A stretch of 53,275 nucleotides of DNA from Oerskovia rustica (GCF_014836555.1 NZ_JACSQQ010000027.1:1-53275); one strand, 5' to 3'. Positions 17,169 through 28,615 are shown, counted from the stretch's first letter. Translations and numbers: made by a program. Notes: generated from the letters alone by a model not told the origin.

Positions 17169-18268
17169 GCGCTGGACCGGACGGGCGCGCTGCGGTCACC
17201 TTCACGGTCGACGCCCGCTGGGAGCGGGGCACAGGGTGGACGGGCCCGACGGCGGTCGTCGCCACCCGGGGCGGGTTCCGCTCGCGCGTGGGCACCGACC
17301 CCGCCCCGACCCGCCACCTCGCGGGCGTCCTGATGCCCGGCTTCCGCGACGCCCACGTCCACCTGGCGCTGGTCGACGCCGGGGCACTGCTCCGGGGCGG
17401 CCTCGCCGCGGTCGACGACCTGGGCGGCGACCCTGCGGTGCTGGCGGCGCTCGCCGCGCGGTCCGGCCGTACCGACGCCCTGCCCGAGGTCCGCTTCGCC
17501 GGGGCCTTCCTCACCGCTCCCGGCGGCTACCCGTCGGACCGGTCGTGGGCCTCGCCAGGATCGGTCGAGGTGATCGCCGACCCCGAGCAGGCCGTGGCCG
17601 CGGTCGACCGGCAGGTCGAGGCCGGGGCGAGCTTCGTCAAGGTCGCCCTGCACACGGGCGCGGGTCCCGTGCCCGACGACGCGACCCTCCGCGCGCTCGT
17701 GGGGCGGGCGCACGAGCGCGGCCGGGCCGTGGTCGCGCACACCGAGGGCGTGGGCCAGGTCGAGCGGGCGCTCGTGGAGGGCGTGGACCGGCTCGCGCAC
17801 TGCCCGTTCAGCGAGCGGCTGCCGGACGACCTGGTGCGGGCGGCGGCGCGCTCCCAGGCCTGGGTCAGCACGCTCGACGTCCATGGCTGGGGCACCCCGA
17901 CGGAACCGTACGCGCTGGCCCTCGACAACCTGACGCGGTTCGTCGCCATGGGTGGGGCGGCCGTCTACGGGACCGACCAGGGCAACGGTCCGCTGCCGGT
18001 CGGGGTCGACGAGCGCGAGCTGGCGGCGCTGCTCGACGCCGGGCTGACCCTGGACGGTGTGCTCCGCGCCCTGACGTCGGGTCCGGCGACGGTCGCACTC
18101 ACGCTCCTGCCCGGGGACCGCCCGGAACCGGGCACACCGCCCGCGCAGGTCGCCGCGTGGCTCGCGCGGGCGGGCGTGCTCACGCCCCACGACCTGCTGG
18201 ACCCCGCACCGGCACCCACCGTGACCAGCCCCGACCAGCCCAGACCGTCCCCAGGAGGCCGCCCGTGA
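17165..18268 (+). CDS. Metal-dependent amidohydrolase in kynurenine operon
   Basis: A 367-residue protein from GTG 17165. It is an amidohydrolase-superfamily TIM barrel: H64-x-H66 in RDAHVHL, a Lys near 161 in ASFVKVALH (possible carboxylated bridging Lys), AHTEG, LAHCPF, and the Asp in YGTDQGN near 275. It resembles imidazolonepropionase/prolidase-type members. It sits between kynA and kynU with 4-bp overlaps at both ends, exactly where the formamidase step (N-formylkynurenine to kynurenine) is needed. No KynB-type cyclase (HxGTHxDxPxH) motif is present. I infer it serves as an alternative formamidase; this is not shown. Confidence 0.8.
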   Translation: MSAGPDGRAAVTFTVDARWERGTGWTGPTAVVATRGGFRSRVGTDPAPTRHLAGVLMPGFRDAHVHLALVDAGALLRGGLAAVDDLGGDPAVLAALAARSGRTDALPEVRFAGAFLTAPGGYPSDRSWASPGSVEVIADPEQAVAAVDRQVEAGASFVKVALHTGAGPVPDDATLRALVGRAHERGRAVVAHTEGVGQVERALVEGVDRLAHCPFSERLPDDLVRAAARSQAWVSTLDVHGWGTPTEPYALALDNLTRFVAMGGAAVYGTDQGNGPLPVGVDERELAALLDAGLTLDGVLRALTSGPATVALTLLPGDRPEPGTPPAQVAAWLARAGVLTPHDLLDPAPAPTVTSPDQPRPSPGGRP

Positions 18269-19548
18269 CCAGCACCACCCCTCCCGTCCGCCCGTCGGGG
18301 GCGCCTGCGGCCGGTCCTGCCGAGCGCGCCGCAGCGCTCGACGCGGCCGACCCGCTGACCCGCTTCCGCGAGGAGTTCGTGCCCTCGGCCGACGTCGTCG
18401 CCTACCTCGACGGCAACTCTCTCGGGCGGCCCACGCGCGCGAGCGTCGAACGGCTCGCGCGCTTCGCGACCGAGCAATGGGCCTCGCGCCTCATCCGCGG
18501 TTGGGACGAGTCCTGGTACGAGCTGCCGCTCGCGATCGGCGACCGGATCGGGGAGACAGCGCTCGGCGCGGCACCGGGCCAGACGTTCGTGGGCGACTCG
18601 ACCACCGTGATCCTCTACAAGCTCGTGCGCGGGGCGCTCGACGCCCGCCCGGGGCGCACCGAGATCGTGGTCGACACCGGGAACTTCCCCACGGACCGGT
18701 TCGTCCTCCAGGGCATCGCAGCCGAACGGGGCGCGACGCTGCGCTGGCTCTCCCCGGACCCCGACGCGGGTGTGACCACGGACCAGGTCGCGGACGCCGT
18801 CGGGCCGGAGACCGCGCTCGTGGTGCTCAGCCACGTCGCCTACCGGTCCGGGTACCTCGCCGACGCCGAACCGATCACGCGCGTCGCCCACGACGCCGGG
18901 GCGCTCGTGCTGTGGGACCTGTGCCACTCCGCGGGGGCCGTGCCCGTCACGCTCGACGCCTGGGACGTGGACCTCGCGGCAGGCTGCACCTACAAGTACC
19001 TCAACGGCGGACCCGGGTCGCCCGCGTTCGGGTACGTGCGCGCTGACCTCCAGGCGGCGCTGACCCAGCCGATCCAGGGCTGGATGGGCAGCGACGCGCC
19101 GTTCGAGATGGGGCCCGAGTACGCACCCCACACGGGGGTGCGGCGATTCCTCAGCGGGACGCCCGCGGTCGTCGGGATGCTCGCGATGCAGGACATGCTG
19201 GACCTGCTCGACGAGGCGGGGAACGTCGCCGGGTCCGATGCCGTGCGGGACAAGTCGGTCCGGCTCACCGGGTTCGCGCTCGACCTCGTGGACGAGCTCC
19301 TCGTGCCGCTCGGGGTGCGGGTCGCCTCGCCCCGCGACCCGGCGCGGCGCGGCAGCCACGTGACGATCGACCACGCCGCGTTCGAACGCGTGATCCCTCG
19401 CCTGTGGGCGCAGGGGGTCGTCCCCGACTTCCGCCGGCCCGACGGCCTGCGGCTCGGGCTCTCGCCCCTGTCGACGAGCTTCGCCGAGGTGCAGGTCGGG
19501 GTCGAGGCGATCCGCGCGACCCTCCTCGACGAGACCGCGAGCCCCTGA
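18265..19548 (+). CDS. kynU: Kynureninase
   Basis: A 427-residue PLP enzyme from GTG 18265 with AGGAGG 6 bases upstream, overlapping the previous stop. It cleaves kynurenine to anthranilate and alanine (or 3-hydroxykynurenine to 3-hydroxyanthranilate). Family blocks: YLDGNSLGRP near residue 50, DLCHSAGAVPV for the PLP aspartate region, and the Schiff-base Lys in CTYKYLNGGPGSPAF near residue 240. There is no 3-hydroxylase or downstream NAD gene here, so a Trp-to-anthranilate catabolic role is likelier than NAD synthesis. Confidence 0.95.
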   Translation: MTSTTPPVRPSGAPAAGPAERAAALDAADPLTRFREEFVPSADVVAYLDGNSLGRPTRASVERLARFATEQWASRLIRGWDESWYELPLAIGDRIGETALGAAPGQTFVGDSTTVILYKLVRGALDARPGRTEIVVDTGNFPTDRFVLQGIAAERGATLRWLSPDPDAGVTTDQVADAVGPETALVVLSHVAYRSGYLADAEPITRVAHDAGALVLWDLCHSAGAVPVTLDAWDVDLAAGCTYKYLNGGPGSPAFGYVRADLQAALTQPIQGWMGSDAPFEMGPEYAPHTGVRRFLSGTPAVVGMLAMQDMLDLLDEAGNVAGSDAVRDKSVRLTGFALDLVDELLVPLGVRVASPRDPARRGSHVTIDHAAFERVIPRLWAQGVVPDFRRPDGLRLGLSPLSTSFAEVQVGVEAIRATLLDETASP

Positions 19549-19662
19549 CGGGCGCGACCCGGCGGGTGGTGATGCTGCACCGGGCTCCCGGTTGTCGCCC
19601 CCGGGCGCCGGTGCCACGCTGGAGTGGTCGTGGACCCGGGAACCGCCAGGGAAGGCGCACCC

Positions 19663-21816
19663 ATGTTCGGCAGCATCGCTCGGACGGTGATCGCTCACCC
19701 GTGGCGTGTGATCGGCGTCTGGGTGCTCCTCGCGGCCGCGGTCGTCGTCTTCTCGCCGAACCTGGACGACTACACGACGGGCAACCAGCAGTCGTTCCTG
19801 CCTGCGTCGTTCGAGTCGGTCGAGGCGCAGGACGCAGGCGACGAGAGCTTCCCCGCGCAGTCGGGGGCCACGGGCAGCCTGGTCGTCGTCCGGTCCGACG
19901 GCGCGGCGCTCACCGCGGACGACCAGACCGCCGTCGCCGGACTCGCGACGACGCTCGAGGGGGAGGCGATCCCCGGGGTCGTCGCGGTGCAGGAGACCCC
20001 GCAGTCCCTCTCGCAGGACGGCCGGACCGCCGCCCTGTCGGTCGCGTTCGACGGCCAGCCAGGCGACGAGGCGGTCGACGACGCCGTGCCTGCGCTGCGC
20101 GCCGCGACCGACGCGGCCCTGCAGGGCACCGACCTGACCGGCGCGCTCACGGGCAACGCCGCGATCCAGGTCGACACCACCACGGCCTACGCCGCGGCCG
20201 AGCGGACCATCACGATCGCTACCGTGCTGCTCATCGTGGTCCTGCTCGGCCTCGTGTTCCGCAGCCCCGTGATCGCGGTGATCCCGATCGTCGTGATCGG
20301 TGTGGTGCTCTCGGTCGTCACGGGCCTGACCGCGTGGCTCGCGGACCTGCTCGACTTCCAGGTCAGCGACACGCTCCAGCCGATCCTCGTGGTGGTCCTG
20401 TTCGGGATCGGCACCGACTACATCGTGTTCGTCCTGTTCCGCTACCGCGAGCACCTGCGCCGGGGCGAGAGCCACCACGAGGCGCTCGAGGCGTCGGTGG
20501 GGGTCGTGGGCCGGGTCGTCGCGTCCTCGGCGCTCACCGTGATCGGCGCCTTCGCGGCGCTGCTGTTCGCGCAGCTCGAGTCGCTGAGCACCCTCGCGCC
20601 GGGGCTGATCGTGGCCGTCGCGGCCATGCTCGTGACGGCGCTGACGCTCGTCCCGGCGCTCTTCGTGGTCCTCGGCCGGGCGCTCTTCTGGCCCCTCGGC
20701 CCGGGCCACGACGCCCGGCGCAGCCCGTTCGCGGCCCTCGGGTCGTTCACGGCCCGCCGACCCGTCGTCCCGGCGCTCGCCGTCGGGGCCGTGCTCGTGG
20801 TCCTCACGCTGTTCGCCTCGGGGTACAAGGCGACGTACGACACGCTCGACGAGCTCCCCGCGGACACGGCCTCGCGCCAGGCCTACACGACGCTCGACGC
20901 GTCCTTCCCCGCGGGGGCGCTGAGCCCCACGCAGGTGTACGTCGTGGGGACCGCTCCCCTCGACCCCACCGCGCTGACGACGCTCGCGACGAACCTCGCC
21001 GCGGTCCCGGGCGTCACGTCGGTCGCACCGCCCACGGCCACGACCGACGGCACGGCCGCCCTCGTCACAGTCGTGCTCGCCGACGACCCGTACTCCGACG
21101 CCGCGATGGCCACGGTCGAGGGCCCGCTGCGCGACGCCGCGCACGGGTCGGTCCCCGGCGCGCAGGTCTACGTCGGTGGGCAGACGTCGGCGTTCGTCGA
21201 CGTGCGCGACCAGCTCCGCGCCGACACCGGCCGCGTCTTTCCGATCGCCGCCGTCATCATCGTCGTCATCCTCGGGCTCCTCCTGACTGCCGTGCTCGGC
21301 GCCGTCAACCTGCTCGTGTGCGTCGCGCTCACGTTCACCGCGACCCTCGGCGCGGTCGTCCTGCTCTACCTGCACGCGCTCGGGTACGCGGGGATCGACT
21401 TCTCGATCCCCATCGTGCTGTACCTGTTCGTCGTCGCGATCGGCACCGACTACAACATCCTCGTCGCCGCGCGCATGCACGAGGAGTACCGCGCGGGTGC
21501 GACCTCGCGCGAGGCGGCCCGCGTCGCGATCACCCAGGACGCGCCGACGGCGGCTGCGGCCGGGATCATCCTGGCCTGCACGTTCGCCTCGCTCATGCTC
21601 ACCGGCATCGCGAACCTCGCGCAGCTCGGGTTCGGCGTCGCGGTCGGGATCGTCGCCGCCGCGTTCCTCATGGCGCCGCTGCTCGTGCCCGCGCTCGCCG
21701 CGCTCGAAGGGCGGGCGTTCTGGTGGCCCACGCGGCGGGCCGTCGTCGGCCTCCCCCAGGTCGAGCCCGAGCCCGGGCCCGCCGACGCTCCCGCGGACGT
21801 AGCGCCGTCGGGCTGA
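19663..21816 (+). CDS. MMPL family RND transporter
   Basis: A 717-residue protein from ATG 19663. It has two MMPL halves, each with one helix, a periplasmic domain and a five-helix bundle. The GTDYIVFVLFRYREHLRRGE and GTDYNILVAARMHEEYRAGA signatures (one per half, around residues 262 and 602) carry the proton-relay GTDY motif. Such proteins export lipids or drugs. It lies upstream of a UvrA-like ATPase and HelR on the same strand, which suggests drug efflux, but no adjacent TetR gene is present. Confidence 0.9.
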   Translation: MFGSIARTVIAHPWRVIGVWVLLAAAVVVFSPNLDDYTTGNQQSFLPASFESVEAQDAGDESFPAQSGATGSLVVVRSDGAALTADDQTAVAGLATTLEGEAIPGVVAVQETPQSLSQDGRTAALSVAFDGQPGDEAVDDAVPALRAATDAALQGTDLTGALTGNAAIQVDTTTAYAAAERTITIATVLLIVVLLGLVFRSPVIAVIPIVVIGVVLSVVTGLTAWLADLLDFQVSDTLQPILVVVLFGIGTDYIVFVLFRYREHLRRGESHHEALEASVGVVGRVVASSALTVIGAFAALLFAQLESLSTLAPGLIVAVAAMLVTALTLVPALFVVLGRALFWPLGPGHDARRSPFAALGSFTARRPVVPALAVGAVLVVLTLFASGYKATYDTLDELPADTASRQAYTTLDASFPAGALSPTQVYVVGTAPLDPTALTTLATNLAAVPGVTSVAPPTATTDGTAALVTVVLADDPYSDAAMATVEGPLRDAAHGSVPGAQVYVGGQTSAFVDVRDQLRADTGRVFPIAAVIIVVILGLLLTAVLGAVNLLVCVALTFTATLGAVVLLYLHALGYAGIDFSIPIVLYLFVVAIGTDYNILVAARMHEEYRAGATSREAARVAITQDAPTAAAAGIILACTFASLMLTGIANLAQLGFGVAVGIVAAAFLMAPLLVPALAALEGRAFWWPTRRAVVGLPQVEPEPGPADAPADVAPSG

Positions 21817-21957
21817 ACCGTGCTGCATGACCGGGACGGACCCGTGACCGTCCGTCCCGTGCCCCGTCGGTGCCGGGCCCTAGGCTGGGACGGACGAGAG
21901 ACGACATGCCCGGCCGCAGGCTCACGCGCGCCTGCCGACCCGACAGATGGAGAGACC

Positions 21958-24345
<2,388 letters not shown>

Positions 24346-24360
24346 CCGACCGCGCGACAG

Positions 24361-24385
24361 GTGAGCGCTCCGGGTGAGCGCTCAC
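24361..24385. promoter_or_regulatory. GTGAGCGCTC inverted repeat (operator-like or hairpin)
   Basis: Arms GTGAGCGCTC (24361-24370) and GAGCGCTCAC (24376-24385) flank a 5-nt spacer; GTGAGCGCTCAC at 24374-24385 is itself a perfect palindrome, a shape often bound by TetR regulators. It lies 15 bp after the UvrA-like stop and before the terminator hairpin, so it could also be a first terminator stem. Confidence 0.45.
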
Positions 24386-24392
24386 GGAGCAC

Positions 24393-24431
24393 GAGAGTGG
24401 CGGGCAGGTCCTCGGACCTCCCGCCACTCTC
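24393..24431 (+). terminator. Strong terminator hairpin after the UvrA-like gene
   Basis: GAGAGTGGCGGG pairs with CCCGCCACTCTC, and the interior AGGTCC/GGACCT pairs too, giving 18 bp with one bulge and a 2-nt loop. The tail AATCTATAG is A/T-rich. It separates the UvrA-like gene from the helR promoter. Confidence 0.75.
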
Positions 24432-24448
24432 AATCTATAGCGCACCGG

Positions 24449-24468
24449 GGGGCTTGCGGCAAGGCCCC
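24449..24468 (+). promoter_or_regulatory. Rifamycin-associated element (RAE)
   Basis: GGGGCTTGCGGCAAGGCCCC matches, base for base as I recall it, the RAE palindrome found upstream of rifamycin-resistance genes (rph, arr, helR, rox) in actinobacteria. It lies 55 bp upstream of the helR ATG, just after a TATAG -10-like element at 24437. Known RAEs confer rifamycin-inducible expression, so helR here is predicted to be rifamycin-responsive. Confidence 0.85.
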
Positions 24469-24523
24469 CGTGGTGGCGCAGGATGGTCGGCCCGAGGCCA
24501 GAACGACGGAACGAGCCACAGCC

Positions 24524-26722
24524 ATGACCCCCTCGAGCACGAGCGTGTTCGCCCTCCCACCCCGCCTCTCCCCCAAGGCCGACCCGGCCCTCGTCGACCG
24601 CGACGAGCAGCACCTCGCGGCCATCGCCGCCACCCTCGACGAGACGGTCGCGGACGTCTCCGCGCGCCTCGACGCGGCCCGCAGGTCCCCCGGCGGCAGC
24701 GGGACGCTCGCCCTGGAGCGCGACCAGGAGATCCACCGCCTCTCGTCCCGGCTCAGGACGCTGCGCCGCTACGGCGTGGACCTGTGCCTGGGCCGCATGG
24801 TCGCCGCGGACGGCTCCGAGCCCGTGTACGTCGGGCGCCTGGGCCTCACCGACCGCGCCGGGCGGCGCCTCCTGGTCGACTGGCGCTCCCCCACCGCCGC
24901 ACCGTTCTTCAGCGCCACGAGCGCCCACCCCCTGGGGCTCGCGAGCCGCCGCCGGTACCGTTGGACGCAGGGCCGTATCAGCGACTACTGGGACGAGGTC
25001 TTCACGACCGACGGCACGGCCGCGGGCCTCGCGTCCCACGTGAGCCTCGACGACCAGTCTGCCTTCATCGCGAGCCTGGGAGCCGAGCGGACCCCGCGGA
25101 TGCGCGACGTGCTGGGCACCATCCAGGCTGACCAGGACGCCATCATCCGCGCGGGTTCGGACGGCGCCCTCGTGGTCGACGGCGGGCCGGGAACGGGCAA
25201 GACCGTGGCGGCCCTGCACCGCGCGGCCTACCTGCTGTACGCGGACCCGCACGTCGGTCAGCACCGGGGAGGGGTGCTCGTCGTCGGGCCGCACCAACCG
25301 TACCTGGACTACGTCGAGGACGTCCTGCCGAGCCTGGGCGAGGAGGGGGTGCAGACGTGCACCCTGCGGGACCTCGTCCCCGAGGGGGCGAAGGCCACCG
25401 TCGAGGCAGAGCCGGCCGTGGCCCGCCTCAAGGCCTCGGCCCGGATGGTCGGGGCGATCGAGCCCGCGGTGCGCCTGTACGAACGTCCTCCCCGGACGGG
25501 CACGACCGTCGAGACCCCGTGGCTCGACCTCTGGCTCAGCGCCGACGACTGGGCCGAGGCGTTCGACGCCCCCGACCCCGGCACGCCCCACAACGAGGCA
25601 CGCGACATGGTCTGGGAGGCGCTGATCGAGATCCTGATGGACAGGCTCGGTGACGCGCAGGACGACGACGAGCTGCCGCTCGACCTCGTGCGCCGCTCCC
25701 TGGTGACCCACCGCGACCTGGCGAAGACCCTCAACAAGGCCTGGCCGCTCCTCGAACCGACCGACCTCGTCGGGGACCTGTGGGACGTGCCCGCCTACCT
25801 GAGGATGTGCGCGCCCTGGCTCACGCCGGACGAGGTCCGGACGTTGCAGCGCGACGAGCCGCAGGCCTGGACGGTCTCGGACCTACCCCTCCTGGACGCG
25901 GCGCGGCAGCGGCTCGGCGACCCCGAGGCGTCGCGTCGCCGTCGGCAGCACGCGGCGCAGGTCGCGGCGGAGCGCGAGGAGATGAGCAACGTCGTCGACC
26001 ACCTCGTCGAGACCGACGACTCGGAGCTGCGGGTCATGTCGATGCTGCGCGGCCAGGACCTGCGCGACGCCCTGGTCGACGGCGCGTCCCTGCCGGGCGT
26101 GGCACCCGACAGGCTCGCGGGGCCGTTCGCGCACGTCGTGGTGGACGAGGCGCAGGAGCTCACGGACGCCGAGTGGCAGATGCTGCTGCTGCGCTGCCCG
26201 TCGCGCAGCCTCACGGTCGTCGGCGACCGCGCGCAGGCACGGCACGGGTTCACCGAGTCCTGGCGCGAGCGGCTCGAACGCGTGGGCCTGTCGCACGTCG
26301 ACGTGGCGTCGCTCACCATCAACTACCGGACGCCGCAGGAGGTCATGGCCGAGGCCGAGCCGGTCATCCGGGCCGCGCTTCCGGACGCCAACGTGCCGAC
26401 GTCGGTCCGCAGCGGCCACGCCCCGGTCCTGCACGGCGCCCCCGGGGACCTGGGGACCGTCCTCGAGACCTGGCTCGCGGAGCACCAGGGCGTCGCGTGC
26501 GTGGTCGGGGACCCCACGTTCCGGGCGACCGAGCGCGTGCGGTCCCTGACCCCGGTGCTCGCGAAGGGGCTCGAGTTCGACCTCGTGGTCCTGGTCGACC
26601 CCGCGTCGTTCGGCGAGGGCGACGACAGCATCGCGGGCGCGGTCGACCGCTACGTCGCGATGACCCGCGCGACCCAGCAGCTCGTGATCCTCACCTCCGG
26701 GAACGCGCCGCTGTCGGCCTGA
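24524..26722 (+). CDS. helR: HelR, RNA polymerase-recycling ATPase (rifamycin protection)
   Basis: A 732-residue HelD/UvrD-like protein from ATG 24524. The N-terminal coiled segment (residues ~20-85) would enter the RNAP secondary channel. The Walker A motif GGPGTGKT is at 220-227, helicase motif II appears as VVVDEAQELTDAEW, and VGDRAQARHGF and YVAMTRATQQL are the later SF1 motifs. HelR proteins displace rifamycin from RNA polymerase and rescue transcription. The RAE upstream strongly supports HelR over the general HelD paralogue. It ends at a bidirectional terminator shared with dps. Confidence 0.9.
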   Translation: MTPSSTSVFALPPRLSPKADPALVDRDEQHLAAIAATLDETVADVSARLDAARRSPGGSGTLALERDQEIHRLSSRLRTLRRYGVDLCLGRMVAADGSEPVYVGRLGLTDRAGRRLLVDWRSPTAAPFFSATSAHPLGLASRRRYRWTQGRISDYWDEVFTTDGTAAGLASHVSLDDQSAFIASLGAERTPRMRDVLGTIQADQDAIIRAGSDGALVVDGGPGTGKTVAALHRAAYLLYADPHVGQHRGGVLVVGPHQPYLDYVEDVLPSLGEEGVQTCTLRDLVPEGAKATVEAEPAVARLKASARMVGAIEPAVRLYERPPRTGTTVETPWLDLWLSADDWAEAFDAPDPGTPHNEARDMVWEALIEILMDRLGDAQDDDELPLDLVRRSLVTHRDLAKTLNKAWPLLEPTDLVGDLWDVPAYLRMCAPWLTPDEVRTLQRDEPQAWTVSDLPLLDAARQRLGDPEASRRRRQHAAQVAAEREEMSNVVDHLVETDDSELRVMSMLRGQDLRDALVDGASLPGVAPDRLAGPFAHVVVDEAQELTDAEWQMLLLRCPSRSLTVVGDRAQARHGFTESWRERLERVGLSHVDVASLTINYRTPQEVMAEAEPVIRAALPDANVPTSVRSGHAPVLHGAPGDLGTVLETWLAEHQGVACVVGDPTFRATERVRSLTPVLAKGLEFDLVVLVDPASFGEGDDSIAGAVDRYVAMTRATQQLVILTSGNAPLSA

Positions 26723-26751
26723 GCCCGCGAGCGCCTGCGACGCGGACAGCA

Positions 26752-26787
26752 CCGAGCCCCTCTCCCCGCGCGGGGAGAGGGGCTCGG
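26752..26787. terminator. Perfect 36-bp palindromic terminator, helR/dps
   Basis: An 18-bp perfect inverted repeat with no spacer (half CCGAGCCCCTCTCCCCGC), between the stops of convergent helR and dps. It would terminate both transcripts. Confidence 0.8.
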
Positions 26788-26797
26788 CAGGGGTCGG

Positions 26798-27376
26798 TCA
26801 GGCTTCCTTCTTGGCTGCGGACTCCGCCTTGCGGGCCGCGCCGGTCTCGGTCGTCGCCCCCGAGGTCGAGAGCTCGCCACCGGAGGACTCGAGGTGCGCA
26901 CGGACGAACCAGTGGAAGAGCTCGAGCTCGTGCAGGTGACCGACCAGGAGGTCGTTGGTCACGGTGTCGAGCTCCTCGGTGTCGGCGGCCGCCTTGCGGT
27001 GGTCGGCGATGACTCCCTGGTAGACCTCGTCGAGCGCACCCAGGTGGGCGATGGTCGACGCGCGGCCCAGGCTGTAGTCCTCCCAGGTCCGCTCGGCGAC
27101 GATCGCGCCCGGCGTGCCGCGCGGCGGGACGCCGAGGGTGGCGATGCGCTCGGCCGTGGCGTCGACCATGGCACGGACGGCATCGACCTGCGGGTCGATC
27201 ATCTCGTGGACGGCGATGAAGTGCGGCCCCACGACGTTCCAGTGGATGTGCTTGAGGGTCAGCGCCAGGTCGTTGAGCGCGTGCAGACGCTTCTGCAGGA
27301 TCGCGGCGATCTTCCCCCCATCCTTCAGGGTCAGCGACGGGACGGTGTACTCGGGCAGCTCCTTGCGGACAGCCAT
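26798..27376 (-). CDS. dps: Dps-family ferritin-like DNA-protection protein
   Basis: A 192-residue protein from ATG 27376 with GAGGAGG upstream. The four-helix Dps core carries the ferroxidase motif HWNVVGPHFIAVHEMID at ~44-60, with partner acidic residues on the next helix. The C-terminal tail is Lys/Ala-rich (ARKAESAAKKEA), the type that binds DNA in some Dps proteins. It stores iron and protects DNA under oxidative stress or starvation. A longer in-frame start is rejected because the strong ribosome-binding site sits at 27376. Confidence 0.93.
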   Translation of the reverse strand: MAVRKELPEYTVPSLTLKDGGKIAAILQKRLHALNDLALTLKHIHWNVVGPHFIAVHEMIDPQVDAVRAMVDATAERIATLGVPPRGTPGAIVAERTWEDYSLGRASTIAHLGALDEVYQGVIADHRKAAADTEELDTVTNDLLVGHLHELELFHWFVRAHLESSGGELSTSGATTETGAARKAESAAKKEA

Positions 27377-27519
27377 GTATTCCTCCTCGGTGCTCGGTCC
27401 ATCAGCGCCTTGCGCTCCTTCCATCGTGGCCCGGGTGCCGTGCGCTCGCAGGTCGAGGGGTCGTGATCGCCGTCACGCTCCCCCCTCGACGCCCGTGGCC
27501 GTGCGGGACGCCCCGACGC

Positions 27520-28155
27520 TCAGTGCGCGGCCCCGCGGTCGAGCCCGAGCGTCGCGACGAGGTCCTCGTGCAGCTCGAACCACACGCGGTGGCACGAGTC
27601 GACGTCGGTGCCGTCGACCCAGCCGCCCTCCCCTGCGCGGGCCCGGCGCAGGGCCGTGGAGTAGCGGTCGTGGTACCCGCCGAACCGGGCGAGGACGTCG
27701 CCGAGCCGGTGCGCGAGCGGGGCCAGGGCGTCACCGATCGCGGCGAGCTCGTCGAGGACGTCGGCGTCCCAGGCGGGGTCGGCGTGGTCGTTGGGGGCCA
27801 GTCGCGCTCCTGGCACGGGCCGCAGCTGCCAGTCGGTGCACGCCCGTTGGAGACGCGCGTTGAGCGGCAGGAACTCGCGGTAGGCGTCGCGGACGTCGTC
27901 GGCCCGGCCCGTGGCGGCGAGCTCGGCGGCGAGCCGACGCTCGTCCTCGCCCCGTCCCGCCTCGGTCAGCGACCAGCCGCTCAGGTCCGCGAACGCGGAC
28001 CGTTGCACCCACCCGTACGCCTCGAAGTCGCCGAGCAGCTCGTCGGTCTCGGCCGGGTCGAGGTCGAAGCGGCGGGCGAGCGTCGCAGAGTCGGCGTATC
28101 CGCAGACGCGGACCGCGTGCAGGACGAGCAGGTCGACCGGGGAGTCCTGGGTCAT
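27520..28155 (-). CDS. Winged-helix regulator-like protein in Rph-like module
   Basis: A 211-residue protein from ATG 28155 (GGAGGG upstream), overlapping the previous gene by 4 bases. Residues ~8-70 look like a winged helix (VRVCGYADSATLARRFDLDPAETDELLGDFEAYGWVQ, then GWSLTEAGR). Residues ~75-205 are a helical acidic domain with a conserved-looking GGYHDRYSTALRRA and VDSCHRVWFELHEDL. It probably senses a ligand and binds the operators at 28577-28604 together with the upstream HTH protein. The family name is not recognised with certainty. Confidence 0.7.
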   Translation of the reverse strand: MTQDSPVDLLVLHAVRVCGYADSATLARRFDLDPAETDELLGDFEAYGWVQRSAFADLSGWSLTEAGRGEDERRLAAELAATGRADDVRDAYREFLPLNARLQRACTDWQLRPVPGARLAPNDHADPAWDADVLDELAAIGDALAPLAHRLGDVLARFGGYHDRYSTALRRARAGEGGWVDGTDVDSCHRVWFELHEDLVATLGLDRGAAH

Positions 28156-28559
28156 GAGCGGCCCTCCTGCCGTGCCGAGAGACGGTGGAAGTGCTGCTGG
28201 CACGCCTGCGGGGAGTTGAAACCCATCGCGTCGGCGATCTGGGCCCAGGTCAGGCCTGCGCTGCGGGCCGTGAACAGCAGGCCGCTCTCGAGGCCGTCGA
28301 CCTCGGCGCGCGCGGCGGGCAGCAGCGCGAGGGCGTCGAGGAGGTGCTCGGGCGGCAGGTCAGCGGACCGCCAGAGGGCGAACCGTGCGAGGTCCACGGC
28401 CGACGGCGGCACGGGCGCGGGTTGCCACGGCCTCGGCGCGAGCGCGTCCGCACCCCGGGCGAGCAGGTGGATGCGGGCGTCCTGCTCGCGGCGAGCCTGG
28501 GCGTGGTCGGCGTGGGCGGTCTGAGCCACCGCAGGAGCGGTGTCGTCGTTGCGTGGCAT
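28152..28559 (-). CDS. HTH protein, putative regulator of Rph-like module
   Basis: A 135-residue protein from ATG 28559 with AGGA 7 bases upstream. An N-terminal polar region precedes helical segment DLPPEHLLDALALLPAARAEVDG (~65-88). A C-terminal helix-turn-helix, GLTWAQIADAMGFNSPQACQ at ~102-121, is typical of a sigma-like/AsnC-like recognition helix. It is translationally coupled to the winged-helix gene. It is divergent from the phosphotransferase gene across 56 bp containing two tandem operators, so autoregulation is likely. Confidence 0.72.
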   Translation of the reverse strand: MPRNDDTAPAVAQTAHADHAQARREQDARIHLLARGADALAPRPWQPAPVPPSAVDLARFALWRSADLPPEHLLDALALLPAARAEVDGLESGLLFTARSAGLTWAQIADAMGFNSPQACQQHFHRLSARQEGRS

Positions 28560-28576
28560 GCGACGATCCTGCACAA

Positions 28577-28604
28577 TCAACGAAATGTTGTCAACGATCT
28601 GTTG
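28577..28604. promoter_or_regulatory. Tandem operators CAAC-N6-GTTG in divergent promoter
   Basis: TCAACGAAATGTTG (28577-28590) is followed at once by TCAACGATCTGTTG (28591-28604). Each is an inverted repeat CAAC-N6-GTTG, and the junction GTTG-T-CAAC is a third dyad. The pair fills the 56-bp gap between the regulator operon and the phosphotransferase operon, so binding would block both. Confidence 0.75.
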
Positions 28605-28615
28605 AAGGGGTTCGG

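Noticed and set aside
21805-21816. GTCGGGCTGA match to the tRNA-Pro 3' end as a possible second att site
   Set aside because: Only 10 bases, inside the end of the MMPL coding sequence; expected by chance at this GC content.
17965-21828. Very long (1287-codon) minus-strand open frame
   Set aside because: It runs antisense across kynU and the MMPL gene; the high-GC antisense frame lacks stops, and the protein is Arg/Gly/Asp-rich without motifs.
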